DNA of 64,000 bases from Myxococcales bacterium (lineage in GTDB: Bacteria; Myxococcota_A; Bradymonadia; UBA7976; UBA1532). The stretch is from contig PCCS01000034.1 of the NCBI GenBank assembly GCA_002731825.1, positions 50,227 through 114,226 on the forward strand, in the 5' to 3' direction. Below the pieces are notes generated by a model that saw only the letters and a program-made list of their open reading frames with translations, was not told where the DNA came from and did no database searches. The position numbers and the translations under genes are program-made. This document shows, one piece after another, positions 52,904 through 63,300 of the stretch. Positions within the stretch are counted from its first letter, which is position 1. Every line of letters begins with the position of its first letter.

Positions 52904-55030
52904 TTATTCGTTGACCCTCACGGGCGTGTTATCGCGTTGTGCGCGCAGCGTACCTAGTCGTTTCGCATCGGTTTGGCCATTATGGACCAGAACAACAGGG
53001 CGAGTGAATCCTGCGCTTTTGTCGCGCCAGATTCGTCGAACTCGGTCCGCAACTTTAGTTCGATCAGCCTCTGAGGCTGTGTAATCGTAACCTAATTTCG
53101 AGAAGGCAGGTAGAGATTGCAGTGCGTGGCCCGCAATAAATCGAACGGCAGAGTAGGGGTCGTTGAGAAGATCGGCCAAAAAAGGGGCCATCCAGAGCGT
53201 GCCACTTGCCCGCTGAGCTGGAGGCCAGCCAAAGTGCCAAGCATATGTGGCTCTCTGGACAGCATCTCCTTTTAGCATGCCAATCACGGCTGCAGATTCA
53301 CTGGGCTCGATGCCTATGCTGTCGGGTTTTGGCTGTCCATACCAATCGTGCAGAGATTCGGCGATTTCGTAGAGTGATTTATCCAAATGACACAGGACGC
53401 ATGCATTAGGTCGACCGTGTTCCGATGTCATTTTTGCCGTGGGGCTGTCAATGCGATGGGCCCGAATCAGGCCGAGTAGACCGACGGTTGTGTGGGGCAT
53501 GTGGCAATTGTAGCACCGACTGGCTTCATGGCCGGCAGGGTGATGGGTATGGGCCGCAATGTCATCTTTGTATTTAGGATGGCAATTCAGGCAGGCCATA
53601 TCCGATTTGGCATCCATCTTCAGCTGGTCGTTCGGGTCTGAGTCATGCATCGAGTGGCAGGTTGTACATGCCATTGCGCCTTTCGTGAAACACCCTGTGA
53701 TCGCCATGCCATTATAATCGCGCCCAGCGATCCTCATGGTTCCGTCTTTCCAAAAGCCATCGTGGAGTAGATTGGGATTACCCTTCAGTTCGTCTGCAAG
53801 CCATTTGGGTGGGGCATCGGGCAGATATTGCACCACGTGAAACTCGGATTCTATGGTTTGCCCGGGCCGGAAATTATTCGTCTCGTTTTTCATCAGAAGC
53901 TCTCCATGGCACTGAGCACACACATGAGACGATGCCCGATTATCGAGCTTCGAAGGATTGACGATATCATCGGGGGGCAGTGAATTTTGTTTGGCCAGAT
54001 AGCGATTGATCGGATTCTGATTGGCCGCGATGTGGTTTCCGCCAGGCCCGTGGCACGCCTCGCAAGAGATGCCCAATTCGACAACTTCCGCCTCGCCCGT
54101 GGTTTTGGTGCCTACAAAGCGATAGCTCGGCTTGACACTGTGGCATTGGTCACATCCATCGCTCCAGTTATCGCCGAATGGCTCTGGTTCATGGTCTACA
54201 TTTGGAGGTTGCAAGAATGTATGGTCTTCGTGGACCCATTTCTTTTGCTTGATCAAGTAGACGAACGGGAATTGGTGTAATCGACCCGTGTACTGGATCA
54301 GTTTCGCAAAATTGAGTGCCTTTGAATAAAGGGGGCTATCTCTCCGAATTTGAGCATGTTGAGCCAGATCAAGCGCGTTCTCGACGTCCTCTGGGGATAG
54401 GCGATAATCGACGAGTGACGGAGCCGAAGCACCCTGGCCATCCTCGCCGTGGCAGCCCGAACACATATCGTTAAATGACTGGCGATCGGCGGGATCTATT
54501 TTATCTGCAAAGTCGTCGACGGGTATCCAATAGGCTTGCATGTGGTGAGAGCCAGTGGTCATCACAACAGGCCGTACGCTCCGTGTCTGCTCAGATTCGC
54601 CTTCGGTTCCCATGGCGGGCATATTGACAAAAAAGGCATCTCCTTTTTTATGAACTTGGTATGTCCGGCCTGAATCGCTCATAACACGGCCGTCAAAGGG
54701 GGCGAGCACCGAGGTTGGACTGGCGACCTGAGTCATTGTTCGATGGTAGGATTTATACCACGTCGCATAGGCTTTCGGATGACAGGACCGACAGGCCTTT
54801 GAACCGACGTAGTCAGGTTCACTCGATTGGGTCGCATCGATGGGTCGATATTGAGCCAAACGTGTCACTGTCGACGGCTCGCGGATTAAATCCACAAAAT
54901 AGAATGTAGGAACCCCAAGGCCGACGATAAGCAGCCGGATGCCCGTACGCTGAGCCATGAGCGATGCGACGCCTAGAACGAGTATTACTGTCAAAATCTC
55001 CAAGAATTCGTCTCGAAATTGGTGTTCCAA
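52904..55030 (-). CDS. Nine-haem cytochrome c with HEAT-like C-terminus
   Basis: A 708-residue membrane-anchored cytochrome. Two hydrophobic segments lie at about 9-26 and 31-49. The periplasmic part holds nine CxxCH haem-binding motifs, with first cysteines at residues 80, 190, 293, 323, 371, 455, 480, 506 and 544. Between them are several His residues suited as distal ligands. The C-terminal 100 residues (LNDPYSAVRFIAGHALQS) look like HEAT-type repeats. It resembles multihaem cytochromes of the c554 or doubled-CxxCH type that carry electrons to periplasmic or extracellular acceptors; the acceptor is unknown. It starts at TTG; a clear Shine-Dalgarno is absent, so the start is uncertain. Confidence 0.9.
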   Translation of the reverse strand: MEHQFRDEFLEILTVILVLGVASLMAQRTGIRLLIVGLGVPTFYFVDLIREPSTVTRLAQYRPIDATQSSEPDYVGSKACRSCHPKAYATWYKSYHRTMTQVASPTSVLAPFDGRVMSDSGRTYQVHKKGDAFFVNMPAMGTEGESEQTRSVRPVVMTTGSHHMQAYWIPVDDFADKIDPADRQSFNDMCSGCHGEDGQGASAPSLVDYRLSPEDVENALDLAQHAQIRRDSPLYSKALNFAKLIQYTGRLHQFPFVYLIKQKKWVHEDHTFLQPPNVDHEPEPFGDNWSDGCDQCHSVKPSYRFVGTKTTGEAEVVELGISCEACHGPGGNHIAANQNPINRYLAKQNSLPPDDIVNPSKLDNRASSHVCAQCHGELLMKNETNNFRPGQTIESEFHVVQYLPDAPPKWLADELKGNPNLLHDGFWKDGTMRIAGRDYNGMAITGCFTKGAMACTTCHSMHDSDPNDQLKMDAKSDMACLNCHPKYKDDIAAHTHHPAGHEASRCYNCHMPHTTVGLLGLIRAHRIDSPTAKMTSEHGRPNACVLCHLDKSLYEIAESLHDWYGQPKPDSIGIEPSESAAVIGMLKGDAVQRATYAWHFGWPPAQRASGTLWMAPFLADLLNDPYSAVRFIAGHALQSLPAFSKLGYDYTASEADRTKVADRVRRIWRDKSAGFTRPVVLVHNGQTDAKRLGTLRAQRDNTPVRVNE

Positions 55031-55147
55031 GGCTCTAGTTTATCCACCTGCGCCCTCAAGTCAAAGCCATAGGCCTTGACGGCATGGGACAGAAGCGACT
55101 AAATCCAGCCAACAGAACTTGGATACGGCGAGGCGGGGTACATCATT

Positions 55148-56059
55148 GTGACAGAGCATATAGCGAATCCGCCGGAGGATAGACCGGATGATGTTTTAGT
55201 TCGCGCCATGGGCAGTAACCAAACCATTCGATTGATCGCAGCCCAAACCGGCGGCATGGTCGAAACACTCCGGAAAACCCATGATTGTGGGCCACTTGGC
55301 ACCATGGCCGTGGGCCGTGTTGCTAGCGCGGCCGTCTTGCTCAGTGCCACCCTAAAAGGCCGTCAGCAGGTTGGTTTCCAAATCAACGGTGACGGCCCGT
55401 TGCGCGAAGCGTATGCCATCGCCGATGCTGACGGTCGCGTCCGGGCAACGATTTCGGTGCCACGGGCTGAGTTGGCTGGAGATGACATTGTTTTAGGCGC
55501 GGGTTTCGGTCAGGGGCGGTTGTCGGTGACTCGGCAGTTGACCGATGAGGCACCGTACCGTGGCATTGTTCAGCTCATTACCGGAGAAGTTGCCGAGGAT
55601 TTGGCCCACTATCTCCACACGAGCGAGCAGATCCCGAGTGCAGTGTCCCTCGGTGAGACATTGGATGCGTCTGGTGTTTTGGCCGCCGGAGGCCTTTTGG
55701 TACAAGCCTTACCCGGGGCAGACAATGCGGTTTTGGGTCCGCTCATTGAGCGGATTGAAAGCCTTCCGCCGGTTTCGGAATATTTTGCCCGGGGTGGGAC
55801 TCCATCGGATCTTGTCACAAGCCTCATGGACGACGTCGAGATTCTTGAGACCAGGCCGGTCAATTTCGTCTGTCCGTGTACCCGCGAACAATTTGCACGT
55901 CGACTCTGCACGATCGGTGAAGAGGAACTTCGAAAACTGACTGAGTCTTTGGAGGATACAGTCGTTGAGTGTCACTTTTGTCGAACTGAATACACCTTTG
56001 ATAAAGAACAAGTGGGTGCGCTCTTGTACGGTGCTCGCATGTACGACAAGGCCGATTGA
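55148..56059 (+). CDS. hslO: Redox-activated chaperone Hsp33
   Basis: A 303-residue Hsp33. The N-terminal fold has VRAMGSNQTIRLIAAQTG and the core GPLGTMAVGRVASAAVLLSA and GFQINGDGPLREAYAIAD segments. The zinc switch sits near the C-terminus: CPC in FVCPCTREQFARRLC and CHFC in VVECHFCRTEY, the CxC plus CxxC pattern of the family. On oxidation the zinc is lost and the protein becomes a holdase. The GTG at 55148 is taken as start. It is followed by an overlapping crotonase gene (stop/start TGATG) and divergent from the cytochrome gene. Confidence 0.95.
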   Translation: MTEHIANPPEDRPDDVLVRAMGSNQTIRLIAAQTGGMVETLRKTHDCGPLGTMAVGRVASAAVLLSATLKGRQQVGFQINGDGPLREAYAIADADGRVRATISVPRAELAGDDIVLGAGFGQGRLSVTRQLTDEAPYRGIVQLITGEVAEDLAHYLHTSEQIPSAVSLGETLDASGVLAAGGLLVQALPGADNAVLGPLIERIESLPPVSEYFARGGTPSDLVTSLMDDVEILETRPVNFVCPCTREQFARRLCTIGEEELRKLTESLEDTVVECHFCRTEYTFDKEQVGALLYGARMYDKAD

Positions 56060-56835
56060 TGAGCCAATCGTTGGACCCAGTCTCGGTCTTTGCATCCGAC
56101 TTAATCGAGTGTGAACTGACCTCCGGCGTTATGACAGTCTGTTGGCGTGTCGATCGAATCACCTGGCGAGGTCTAAACGAATTTCGGCACATTTGTGGTC
56201 TAATCGATGCCGACGCGCGCGTGCAGGTCGCTGTGCTCAAAAATCGCGGCCCTGACTTTAGCCATGGCGTGGATTTATCCGACAATGAGTTGGTGGAAGC
56301 CGTGGCTATGGATGGTGGGAAAACCGTCGCTGAAGTTGGCGCTGAGGCAGTTCACGCCTGGGCCAATTTATCCGTCTGCACCATTGCAGCGCTCGATGGC
56401 TACGTCGTCGGTGGGGGAGCATGTTTGGCCATGGCATCGGATTTTCGGTGCGCCACCCAGTCCAGCACCGTTTGGTTTCCTGAGATCGATCGTGGCATGT
56501 ATCTCTCATGGGGGATTATCCCTAGGCTGATCCAAGAAGTGGGTCTGTCTATGGCTCGACGCATGGCCATTCTTGGCGAGCCCATTCCAACAACAGACTT
56601 CTCCGATAATGTGTTTCAAATCGTTGATGATTTGGACCAGGCTGTGCACGGATTAACCCAGCAGCTTTTGGCAAAGCCTCGGGACGCGGCTGGTCTCATC
56701 AAACAGGCGTTTCTGGATCAATGTCGCGCCGTTGACGGCTTTGCAGCGAAGGACGTAGAGCGATTTATACAATCCATCGATTCACAAGCATTTGCCGCGC
56801 TGATGAGCGCGTGGTTAGACGGACGTAAGCGCTAG
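56059..56835 (+). CDS. Enoyl-CoA hydratase/isomerase (crotonase) family protein
   Basis: A 258-residue crotonase-fold protein. The oxyanion-hole segment is VAVLKNRGPDFSHGVDL and the second core motif is AALDGYVVGGGACLAMASDFRCAT, followed by FPEIDRGMYLSWG, which holds the usual acidic residue. The N-terminus (FASDLIECELTSGVMTVCW) is also typical. Substrate not predictable; the expected family reactions are hydration, isomerisation or thioester hydrolysis of CoA esters. The ATG at 56059 overlaps the Hsp33 stop. It ends one base before the convergent SelW-like gene. Confidence 0.9.
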   Translation: MSQSLDPVSVFASDLIECELTSGVMTVCWRVDRITWRGLNEFRHICGLIDADARVQVAVLKNRGPDFSHGVDLSDNELVEAVAMDGGKTVAEVGAEAVHAWANLSVCTIAALDGYVVGGGACLAMASDFRCATQSSTVWFPEIDRGMYLSWGIIPRLIQEVGLSMARRMAILGEPIPTTDFSDNVFQIVDDLDQAVHGLTQQLLAKPRDAAGLIKQAFLDQCRAVDGFAAKDVERFIQSIDSQAFAALMSAWLDGRKR

Positions 56836-56836
56836 C

Positions 56837-57121
56837 TTAGGTATCGATATGTCCAAGAGCACGACCGGGTGCTAACTGGTCACGGACCAGGCGTTTTACG
56901 AGCTTAGCCTCGAGAAAACCATCACTGGCTCGATCCATGATCAAAAGGTCCCCGAGACGAATTTCAAAGACACCTGAATCACTAGACGGGATCAATGCGA
57001 CTTCCTTCAGATCATCCGAGTAGGTCGTGAGCAATTCTTGCGCGTACCAGGCCGCCCGAGCCAGCCAGCGGCATCCGGGGCAATAGACGATTTCGATTCG
57101 TGTTTTTCGATTTATACCCAT
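56837..57121 (-). CDS. SelT/SelW/SelH (Rdx)-type redox protein
   Basis: A 94-residue thioredoxin-like protein. The motif YCPGCRW places the redox cysteines at Cys14 and Cys17 right after the first strand; selenoprotein W family members have this CxxC (or CxxU) at the same place. Later VFEIRLGDLLIMDRAS and FLEAKLVKRLVRDQLAPG match the SelW/Rdx layout, and there is no in-frame TGA that would suggest selenocysteine. The role is redox-related but not defined. Starts at ATG; it is convergent with the crotonase gene. Confidence 0.88.
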   Translation of the reverse strand: MGINRKTRIEIVYCPGCRWLARAAWYAQELLTTYSDDLKEVALIPSSDSGVFEIRLGDLLIMDRASDGFLEAKLVKRLVRDQLAPGRALGHIDT

Positions 57122-57237
57122 GGCATTTTTCCAAAAATTTAGGATCTCTGAATAAGATTATGGAGACAGTGGCCCGACTTAACGTATACTACATCTGTTC
57201 GGGTTATAACTGGCAATAGATGTCCGGGGGAACGTAG

Positions 57238-60200
57238 ATGAGGGCGAACATGTGGCGTGCTTTAACGCTACGGAATTGTTTTGTTTTTCTGTTAATGCTG
57301 GTCCTGTGGGGATGCGGTGGCGACAGCGGTGGTGGGCAAGGTGGAACACCCACTGACCCTGGAGCTGATGCGGGTTCCGACGCAACAACATTGGCGGATA
57401 TGGGCACTGTCGACCCTGATCAGGGCGAATTCATCATGCGTTGTATCAATGATGAGATGTGTCCAGAGGACCAGTACTGCCGTCTCGCTGAGGACCGCAC
57501 CCAAAGCGTCTGCGCATTCGGGTGTCGCGAGGGGAATTGTGGCGCTGGGCAAATTTGTGAAGATGAACGTCGTGTCTGTGTGCGAGACCCGAGATGTTCG
57601 ACGGATGATGATTGCTTTGGTGGCGAATACTGCGACGACGGAACCTGTGCTGACGGGTGTCGTGTCGGCAATGCGGATGATTGCCCCTACGACGAGCTAG
57701 GTCGACCCAGAACCTGCGATCCGGCGACTCACACCTGCGAACTGCAGGTGGTCTGCTGCGATGCGCTCGATCAGTGTTCCCTCGAATTGCCCAACAATTG
57801 CGACAGTCCGCTGCTGGACGAAAGAGGCTGCTTCAATCCCAACCCGTGTACTTTGAGGTGCATGGATGACGCTGATTGTGAATCAGGCTTGTATTGCGGC
57901 GAAGATAATCGATGCACGCAAGGATGCCGGACATCTGGCCAGTCTGGATGTCGGGATGAGCGGATTTGTGACCCGGAAAGCCGGGAGTGTGTGAGACCGC
58001 CATGTGCTATCGACACAGACTGCGAAGACGCTTTCTTTTGTGATGGCATTGTGTGTTTACCCGGTTGCCGCCTCGAGCCGGACAACTGTGATCGAGGCGA
58101 CTATTGTGATGAACGGCGACGCTGCGTGTCTGATGATGTGCCCCGAGATTGTGTCGATGATGCAGAATGCCAGGACGCCAATGGGGCAGGCTGGTTCTGT
58201 GACGGTACGGATTGTCAGCCGCCGTGTGCAGGGCACGACGACTGCCCGGCCGACGAAGCGTGTATAGATGGACGGTGTGCCGTTGGCTGCCGCGACGATG
58301 ATTGGGAACCCAACGATGACCAGGCGCGCGCCCGCGTCCTCAATTTCGATGGCAATACGTATAGCTCAGCGGGAACACCACTTTTTGCCTGCAGCCGAAA
58401 TTCCGACTGGTTCACCTTTGAGACGCCCACCGAAGGGATGACCATCGACATCAGCGTACAGTTCGTCCATGCCGCGGGTAATTTGGACATGCGCTTATAC
58501 GGACCCGATGGACAGCTTTTGGAAACCGTAAACAGCCGTGATGATAATGAGTCTGTCAGGCTCGCATCGTCGGCCGGCAACGTGGTCCTTCAAGGCCGAT
58601 ACTGGCTCGAAATTTATGGACGTGGTTTTGACGAGAATGACTACAGCTTTGACGTCACGCTGCTCAGAGGATTAGGGCCAGACGATGCTGAGCCGGACAA
58701 TGACTCGGCGTCGGCGACAAATCTAGCACTACCAAACGTCGAGCAGTCGGAGACGATTGGGGACCGGACGATCCATCCGGCGGACCAAGATTGGTTTTCC
58801 GTTGAAATGGGACAGCGTGATGGCATCACAGTCCGCCTGGAGATGTTGGGCAACGATGTTGGGCGTGACTCTGAACTTGAATTTGCTCTCTTTGGTCCCG
58901 GGTTGCCTGATGCAGGCCAGGGCCCCATCGAAGCAGGTGTCACCGATGTGGGTGACCCCTATGTCGAATTTACAGCCCGACAATTTAATTTTCTGATTCA
59001 AGACGGCCGGTACGATATCCGCGTGCGCGGCGTCAACGAAGATCAGGTTGGCCGCTACCGCCTCTTTGTCGGCGTGTCGCGGCAGAACATCTTGTGCATT
59101 GATGATGTTGCCGAACCCAACAATGTGGGTGAATCATCATTCAACCTAATGGACCGCGATGGATTTGTCTTCAACGGCTTTGATGGTCAGCGAGAGTTGA
59201 TCCCTGCGCAAGACCTTAGACTCGCGAACCTCACCCTCTGTGACGATGATGATGATTGGTACCAGATCACATTGAGAGAAAACGATGATTTCGAAGCGAG
59301 ACTAGAACGCTTGGAGGACAATCAGCGGGGCGATACCGAGGTCACGATCTATAACGCCAATGGCAATGAACTCGCGTCTGGACTGAGCGGTGAGCGTAAC
59401 AATGTCGCCCGTATCGAAGGGGCATTGGCTGGAACATATCGAATCCGCCTGCGCAGCATCGGCATGACCCGGACTGCATACGACCTCGTTTTGTTTAGAA
59501 CGGCGGGGCCCATCGTGTGTGGTGACGACCGCTATGACGCAGCCGGCGCCAATAATGAACAAGGACAGGCGTCACTGGTTGCTTTGGGACGTCACCGGGA
59601 CCTATCCCTGTGTGGAGCAGACGGTGATGAAGATTGGTACCGATTTGTGGTTGTTGGTGACGGTGTGTCGACACTAACAGCAGAACTGACCTTTGCCCAT
59701 GCACAGGGCGATCTCGACCTGGATGTTTATGCCGAGGGCGATGTAGAGCCGCTCAACGCTGGAATTCGCGCGGGCCACAGTGATACAGACGACGAGTTGG
59801 TCCGTTTAGAGAATCGTGGACCGGGCACGTATTACCTTCGAGTGCGGTCCGTCGGGGCGGCAAATGTCCGTTACTCCATGAATGTAACCGTCGAGGCTGC
59901 TGAACTCGTCTGCCAAGATGACCCCGATGAACCGAACAATGCTTTTGTCGGCGCAACCGAACTGGGTAATGGCTTGGTTGATCGCGAAGACCAATGGATA
60001 TGTGAGCGACGCCCTGTGGACGACGATACCTTTTATTTCGTTGTTCCGGCCGGCGCTGCTAGAACGGTTTCAACAACATTTTTGTTCGGTGACGACGGCG
60101 ATCTATTTCTGCAGCTTTTCAATGCGGACGAAATGGTTTTGGCGTCCACTGCAGATATTCAGCGCGGAAATTCAAAACAGTGTATTATTATACCAGCAGC

Positions 60201-60369
60201 AAATGTTGCGCGCGGCTTTTTTGTCCGTGCTGTGCCGCTGGCGATCAATCGAATCCAGCAGGATGATGAGCGGTTAGATTACAGACTGCGACTCATTGAT
60301 GGTGAAGATTGCGAGGTGATTCCACCAGAAACGCCTGGTGTGAATTGGCCGGTCGCGGTCGACGAATGA
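57238..60369 (+). CDS. Cysteine-rich, PPC-repeat surface lipoprotein
   Basis: A 1043-residue lipoprotein: signal peptide with lipobox LWGC, lipidated Cys26, then a Gly/Asp-rich spacer. Residues about 69-351 contain some forty cysteines in repeated 6-8-residue spacing, EGF-like. After that come five PPC-type domains (about 355-475, 482-612, 620-754, 761-884 and 892-1020), each opening with an acidic DxxEPN-type motif and closing with a strand like YRIRLRS. PPC domains are found in secreted hydrolases and surface proteins, and may bind Ca2+ or aid secretion. The start has GGGGGA six bases before ATG. It overlaps the next gene by four bases. Confidence 0.85.
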   Translation: MRANMWRALTLRNCFVFLLMLVLWGCGGDSGGGQGGTPTDPGADAGSDATTLADMGTVDPDQGEFIMRCINDEMCPEDQYCRLAEDRTQSVCAFGCREGNCGAGQICEDERRVCVRDPRCSTDDDCFGGEYCDDGTCADGCRVGNADDCPYDELGRPRTCDPATHTCELQVVCCDALDQCSLELPNNCDSPLLDERGCFNPNPCTLRCMDDADCESGLYCGEDNRCTQGCRTSGQSGCRDERICDPESRECVRPPCAIDTDCEDAFFCDGIVCLPGCRLEPDNCDRGDYCDERRRCVSDDVPRDCVDDAECQDANGAGWFCDGTDCQPPCAGHDDCPADEACIDGRCAVGCRDDDWEPNDDQARARVLNFDGNTYSSAGTPLFACSRNSDWFTFETPTEGMTIDISVQFVHAAGNLDMRLYGPDGQLLETVNSRDDNESVRLASSAGNVVLQGRYWLEIYGRGFDENDYSFDVTLLRGLGPDDAEPDNDSASATNLALPNVEQSETIGDRTIHPADQDWFSVEMGQRDGITVRLEMLGNDVGRDSELEFALFGPGLPDAGQGPIEAGVTDVGDPYVEFTARQFNFLIQDGRYDIRVRGVNEDQVGRYRLFVGVSRQNILCIDDVAEPNNVGESSFNLMDRDGFVFNGFDGQRELIPAQDLRLANLTLCDDDDDWYQITLRENDDFEARLERLEDNQRGDTEVTIYNANGNELASGLSGERNNVARIEGALAGTYRIRLRSIGMTRTAYDLVLFRTAGPIVCGDDRYDAAGANNEQGQASLVALGRHRDLSLCGADGDEDWYRFVVVGDGVSTLTAELTFAHAQGDLDLDVYAEGDVEPLNAGIRAGHSDTDDELVRLENRGPGTYYLRVRSVGAANVRYSMNVTVEAAELVCQDDPDEPNNAFVGATELGNGLVDREDQWICERRPVDDDTFYFVVPAGAARTVSTTFLFGDDGDLFLQLFNADEMVLASTADIQRGNSKQCIIIPAANVARGFFVRAVPLAINRIQQDDERLDYRLRLIDGEDCEVIPPETPGVNWPVAVDE

Positions 60370-63300
60370 TGGGGGATGTTCACGTGGTAAATCAGAGACT
60401 ACGCTCGACGTTGCTTCTGGGCCTTGCGGTCTGCATGACGACAGCTGCCTATGCTGAGAAAATGCCAGCGCACGTCTTTTCAGGTGGTGGCGGCAAATCG
60501 CAGACAGCCAACGGAAGTTTACGTCACTTCAGTGCCGTCGGTGTGGGCATGGCTGTTGGCGACTCCGAAAACGGAACTCATCGCGCTCACCATGGTTTCC
60601 TCGGTGGGGCGCGCGTGTTCGCTAATCAAGACCAAGAACCGCCGGTGTTCGACCCACCACTCGCTGATGTTGAAGTCGCTGTCGGCCAAGATAATTGCAT
60701 TGCTGACGTTGAAATCCCAAACGTTCGAGCAACAGATGACCGCGATAGAAACCCGTCTATAAGTCTGATTCTTGTGATCGATGCGAATCGAGAAATTAAC
60801 GTCGATCCGGGCGAAACCGTCGGACTTGAGCCGGGCAGTTATGATGTGCTCGCCGTCGCAACGGACAGTCGGGGTAATGAGACCCGCGGATCGTTCATTA
60901 TCGATGTCGTTGATGACGTCGCACCGGTTGTTGCCGCGCCAATTCCAAATCCGACGCCTGTCGGTGGTGAGGCTGAAGCGACATCTCCAGCTGGAACCCG
61001 CGTCGCGGTTAACTTCACATGCCGCGATAACTGCGATCAGAACCCTGATGAGGGTGACGTGCGCGAAGTGTTCCCATTTGGCGAAAGCCAAGTGCAGCTT
61101 CTGTGTACGGATGAATCCGGCAACGAAAGTGCAACGCCTGTTACGATTCGCGTTGTCGATACCCAGGGACCAACAGTGGTCGGCCAAGTGCCCGATCGGT
61201 TTGAGATCGCCTGTAATGCTGCGGACGGTGCACGCATCGCCGTCCCCCAGGTTATCTGGTCTGACAACGGCAGTTTAGCTCAGGATTTGGTGCAAAGTCT
61301 GACCATTAATCCGGGCGCGAATGAGCAATCTTTCAACGTTCTGCCTGACACCATTACCTTGGCGGTTGGCGAACACACACTGCGGTATGTCGCAACGGAT
61401 ACGTCTAACAACAGTTCGACCGTTGACGTGAGCGTCGTCGTGACCGACACCGGCGTGCCGCGCATTGAAGTCTCAGACTTGCCTGAGACGGGTTGGTTTG
61501 GACAGGATGCATCATTTACGTTCCGAGTCATTGACGACTGTGGAGCACCCGACAACTTGGATGTGGCAATTGAACCGGCGCCATCGAATATCGTCCGCAA
61601 CGGAAACGATATTACCGTAAGCTATGAAGATGACGGTCGCTACGCGCTTATTATTTCGGTCACCGATGAAGGTGGGAACACGGCTCGCGACAATTCCGTC
61701 TCTTTCGGTATTGACCGTACGGCGCCCGAAGTATCGATTACGTCTCCGAGTCAGCGTGGCGTAGACGGAGACAACACCTTGACCTATCCGTTTTTTGGTC
61801 AAGGACAATCTCTGGGCTTGAGCGTAGGCGCTGAAGACGAAGGCGACGGGCTACCCTCGGGTATTAGAAGCATCCGAGTGATTGCTGATCCGGGAGAATT
61901 CTTTCAAAAGGTTTTGGCAGAGAGGACCTTCAACGGCGCCGGGCTCCCGATTCGCGGGGATAGAAGCGTACAGAACATTGCCTGCGACAGCCAAGAGCAG
62001 ATCGCTGGCCAATCTTTATGTACCGATGGTGCAATTTCACTTCGATTTTTAGAGCCGGGCAACCGAATCATCCGAATTGAAGCTGTCGATTTTGCAGGTA
62101 ATGTTGGGTCGACCAATGCCTACTTTATCAACAGCAACCTTGGGGCCGCTATGCGTCGGGTCCGGGATACTCTGAATAACATTGCCAACCCATGTGACAC
62201 ATGTCCTGCCAACGACGATATTGATGCAGCCCCTCTTTTGCGCTTAGCTCGTAAGCTTGGTGACGGGGCCCATATGACTGATCGAGGCTACGCCCAAGCC
62301 CCCTATGGCACGTCCATTTTCCTAGGCGGCGCACTCAAGGCGACCCAATCTGCCATGGCTGACCTCGTAGGCTTAATTCGGGATACAGACGATGCCGCAC
62401 AAGTGACCGTCTATACCCAACAAGCCAGAATGCTGGTCAGGGCGGCACGCTCAGACCTCAGCCTATACAACGAGTGGATTCAAGGTATGAATCCAGCTCG
62501 TGGACAGGCGCGTTACGTTCGAATCGGCTACGATGTTGATATGCAATTTGTGTCGGATAACCTGGATGCGATGAGTGCCGCAATCGAAGGCGATCAATAT
62601 AGTCAAGCCATGTCAAATGCCATGTCGGCGTTCTTTCATCAGAAGCTTGCCCATCAGCTGTGGCTCATGGATTACGACGAAGTACCCACCCCTCAAGAGG
62701 ATGTCGATGGAGAAGTGGATCGATTTAGCCCCAACTACATCCAGTATGCTAAAGGACGCGCTGTCCTAGGCGCCATACGCGATGAGTTGACAGAGTACTT
62801 AGGCCTCATCAACAAACCAGCCGAACAAACGATGACCCAGATTCGAAACCGACTCAGCGCCGTGGTGCAATCTTTGGACCTATTACTCGACCAAGGCATC
62901 GCAAACGGTTTGGAGGACAGTGAATACTTAGAAGCCTTACTGGACCTCAGGTCGGTTGCACGGAACTCATCGTTAGCGGGTAACGAAGGGGCGTACGTAC
63001 GTGTTTATCAATTTGCGATTATGCAGGTGGTTCGTTGGATGACGCACTTTTCCTTGTCAACGGCCCAGCTGTTTGACGATGCTGCCGCAGGTAATCAGAT
63101 GTACCAATATGCGCAGAGCAGTATTGATGACGGCATCCAATTGCTCGACAATCGAGAAATTCAGGCCGTTATTAATCTCTACGGCGATACAGAGCGCGCC
63201 CTATGTCCGATCATTGGTATCTATCACTGCTGGTTCTTGCGCGACGAGCAAGCCCTGTTGAACCAAAACGACAGAGACGTACCGATCCCCGATGATGACA

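Noticed and set aside
60519..61187. A 222-residue minus-strand reading inside the HYR-type gene
   Set aside because: No domain, start signal or neighbours; shadow of the real gene.
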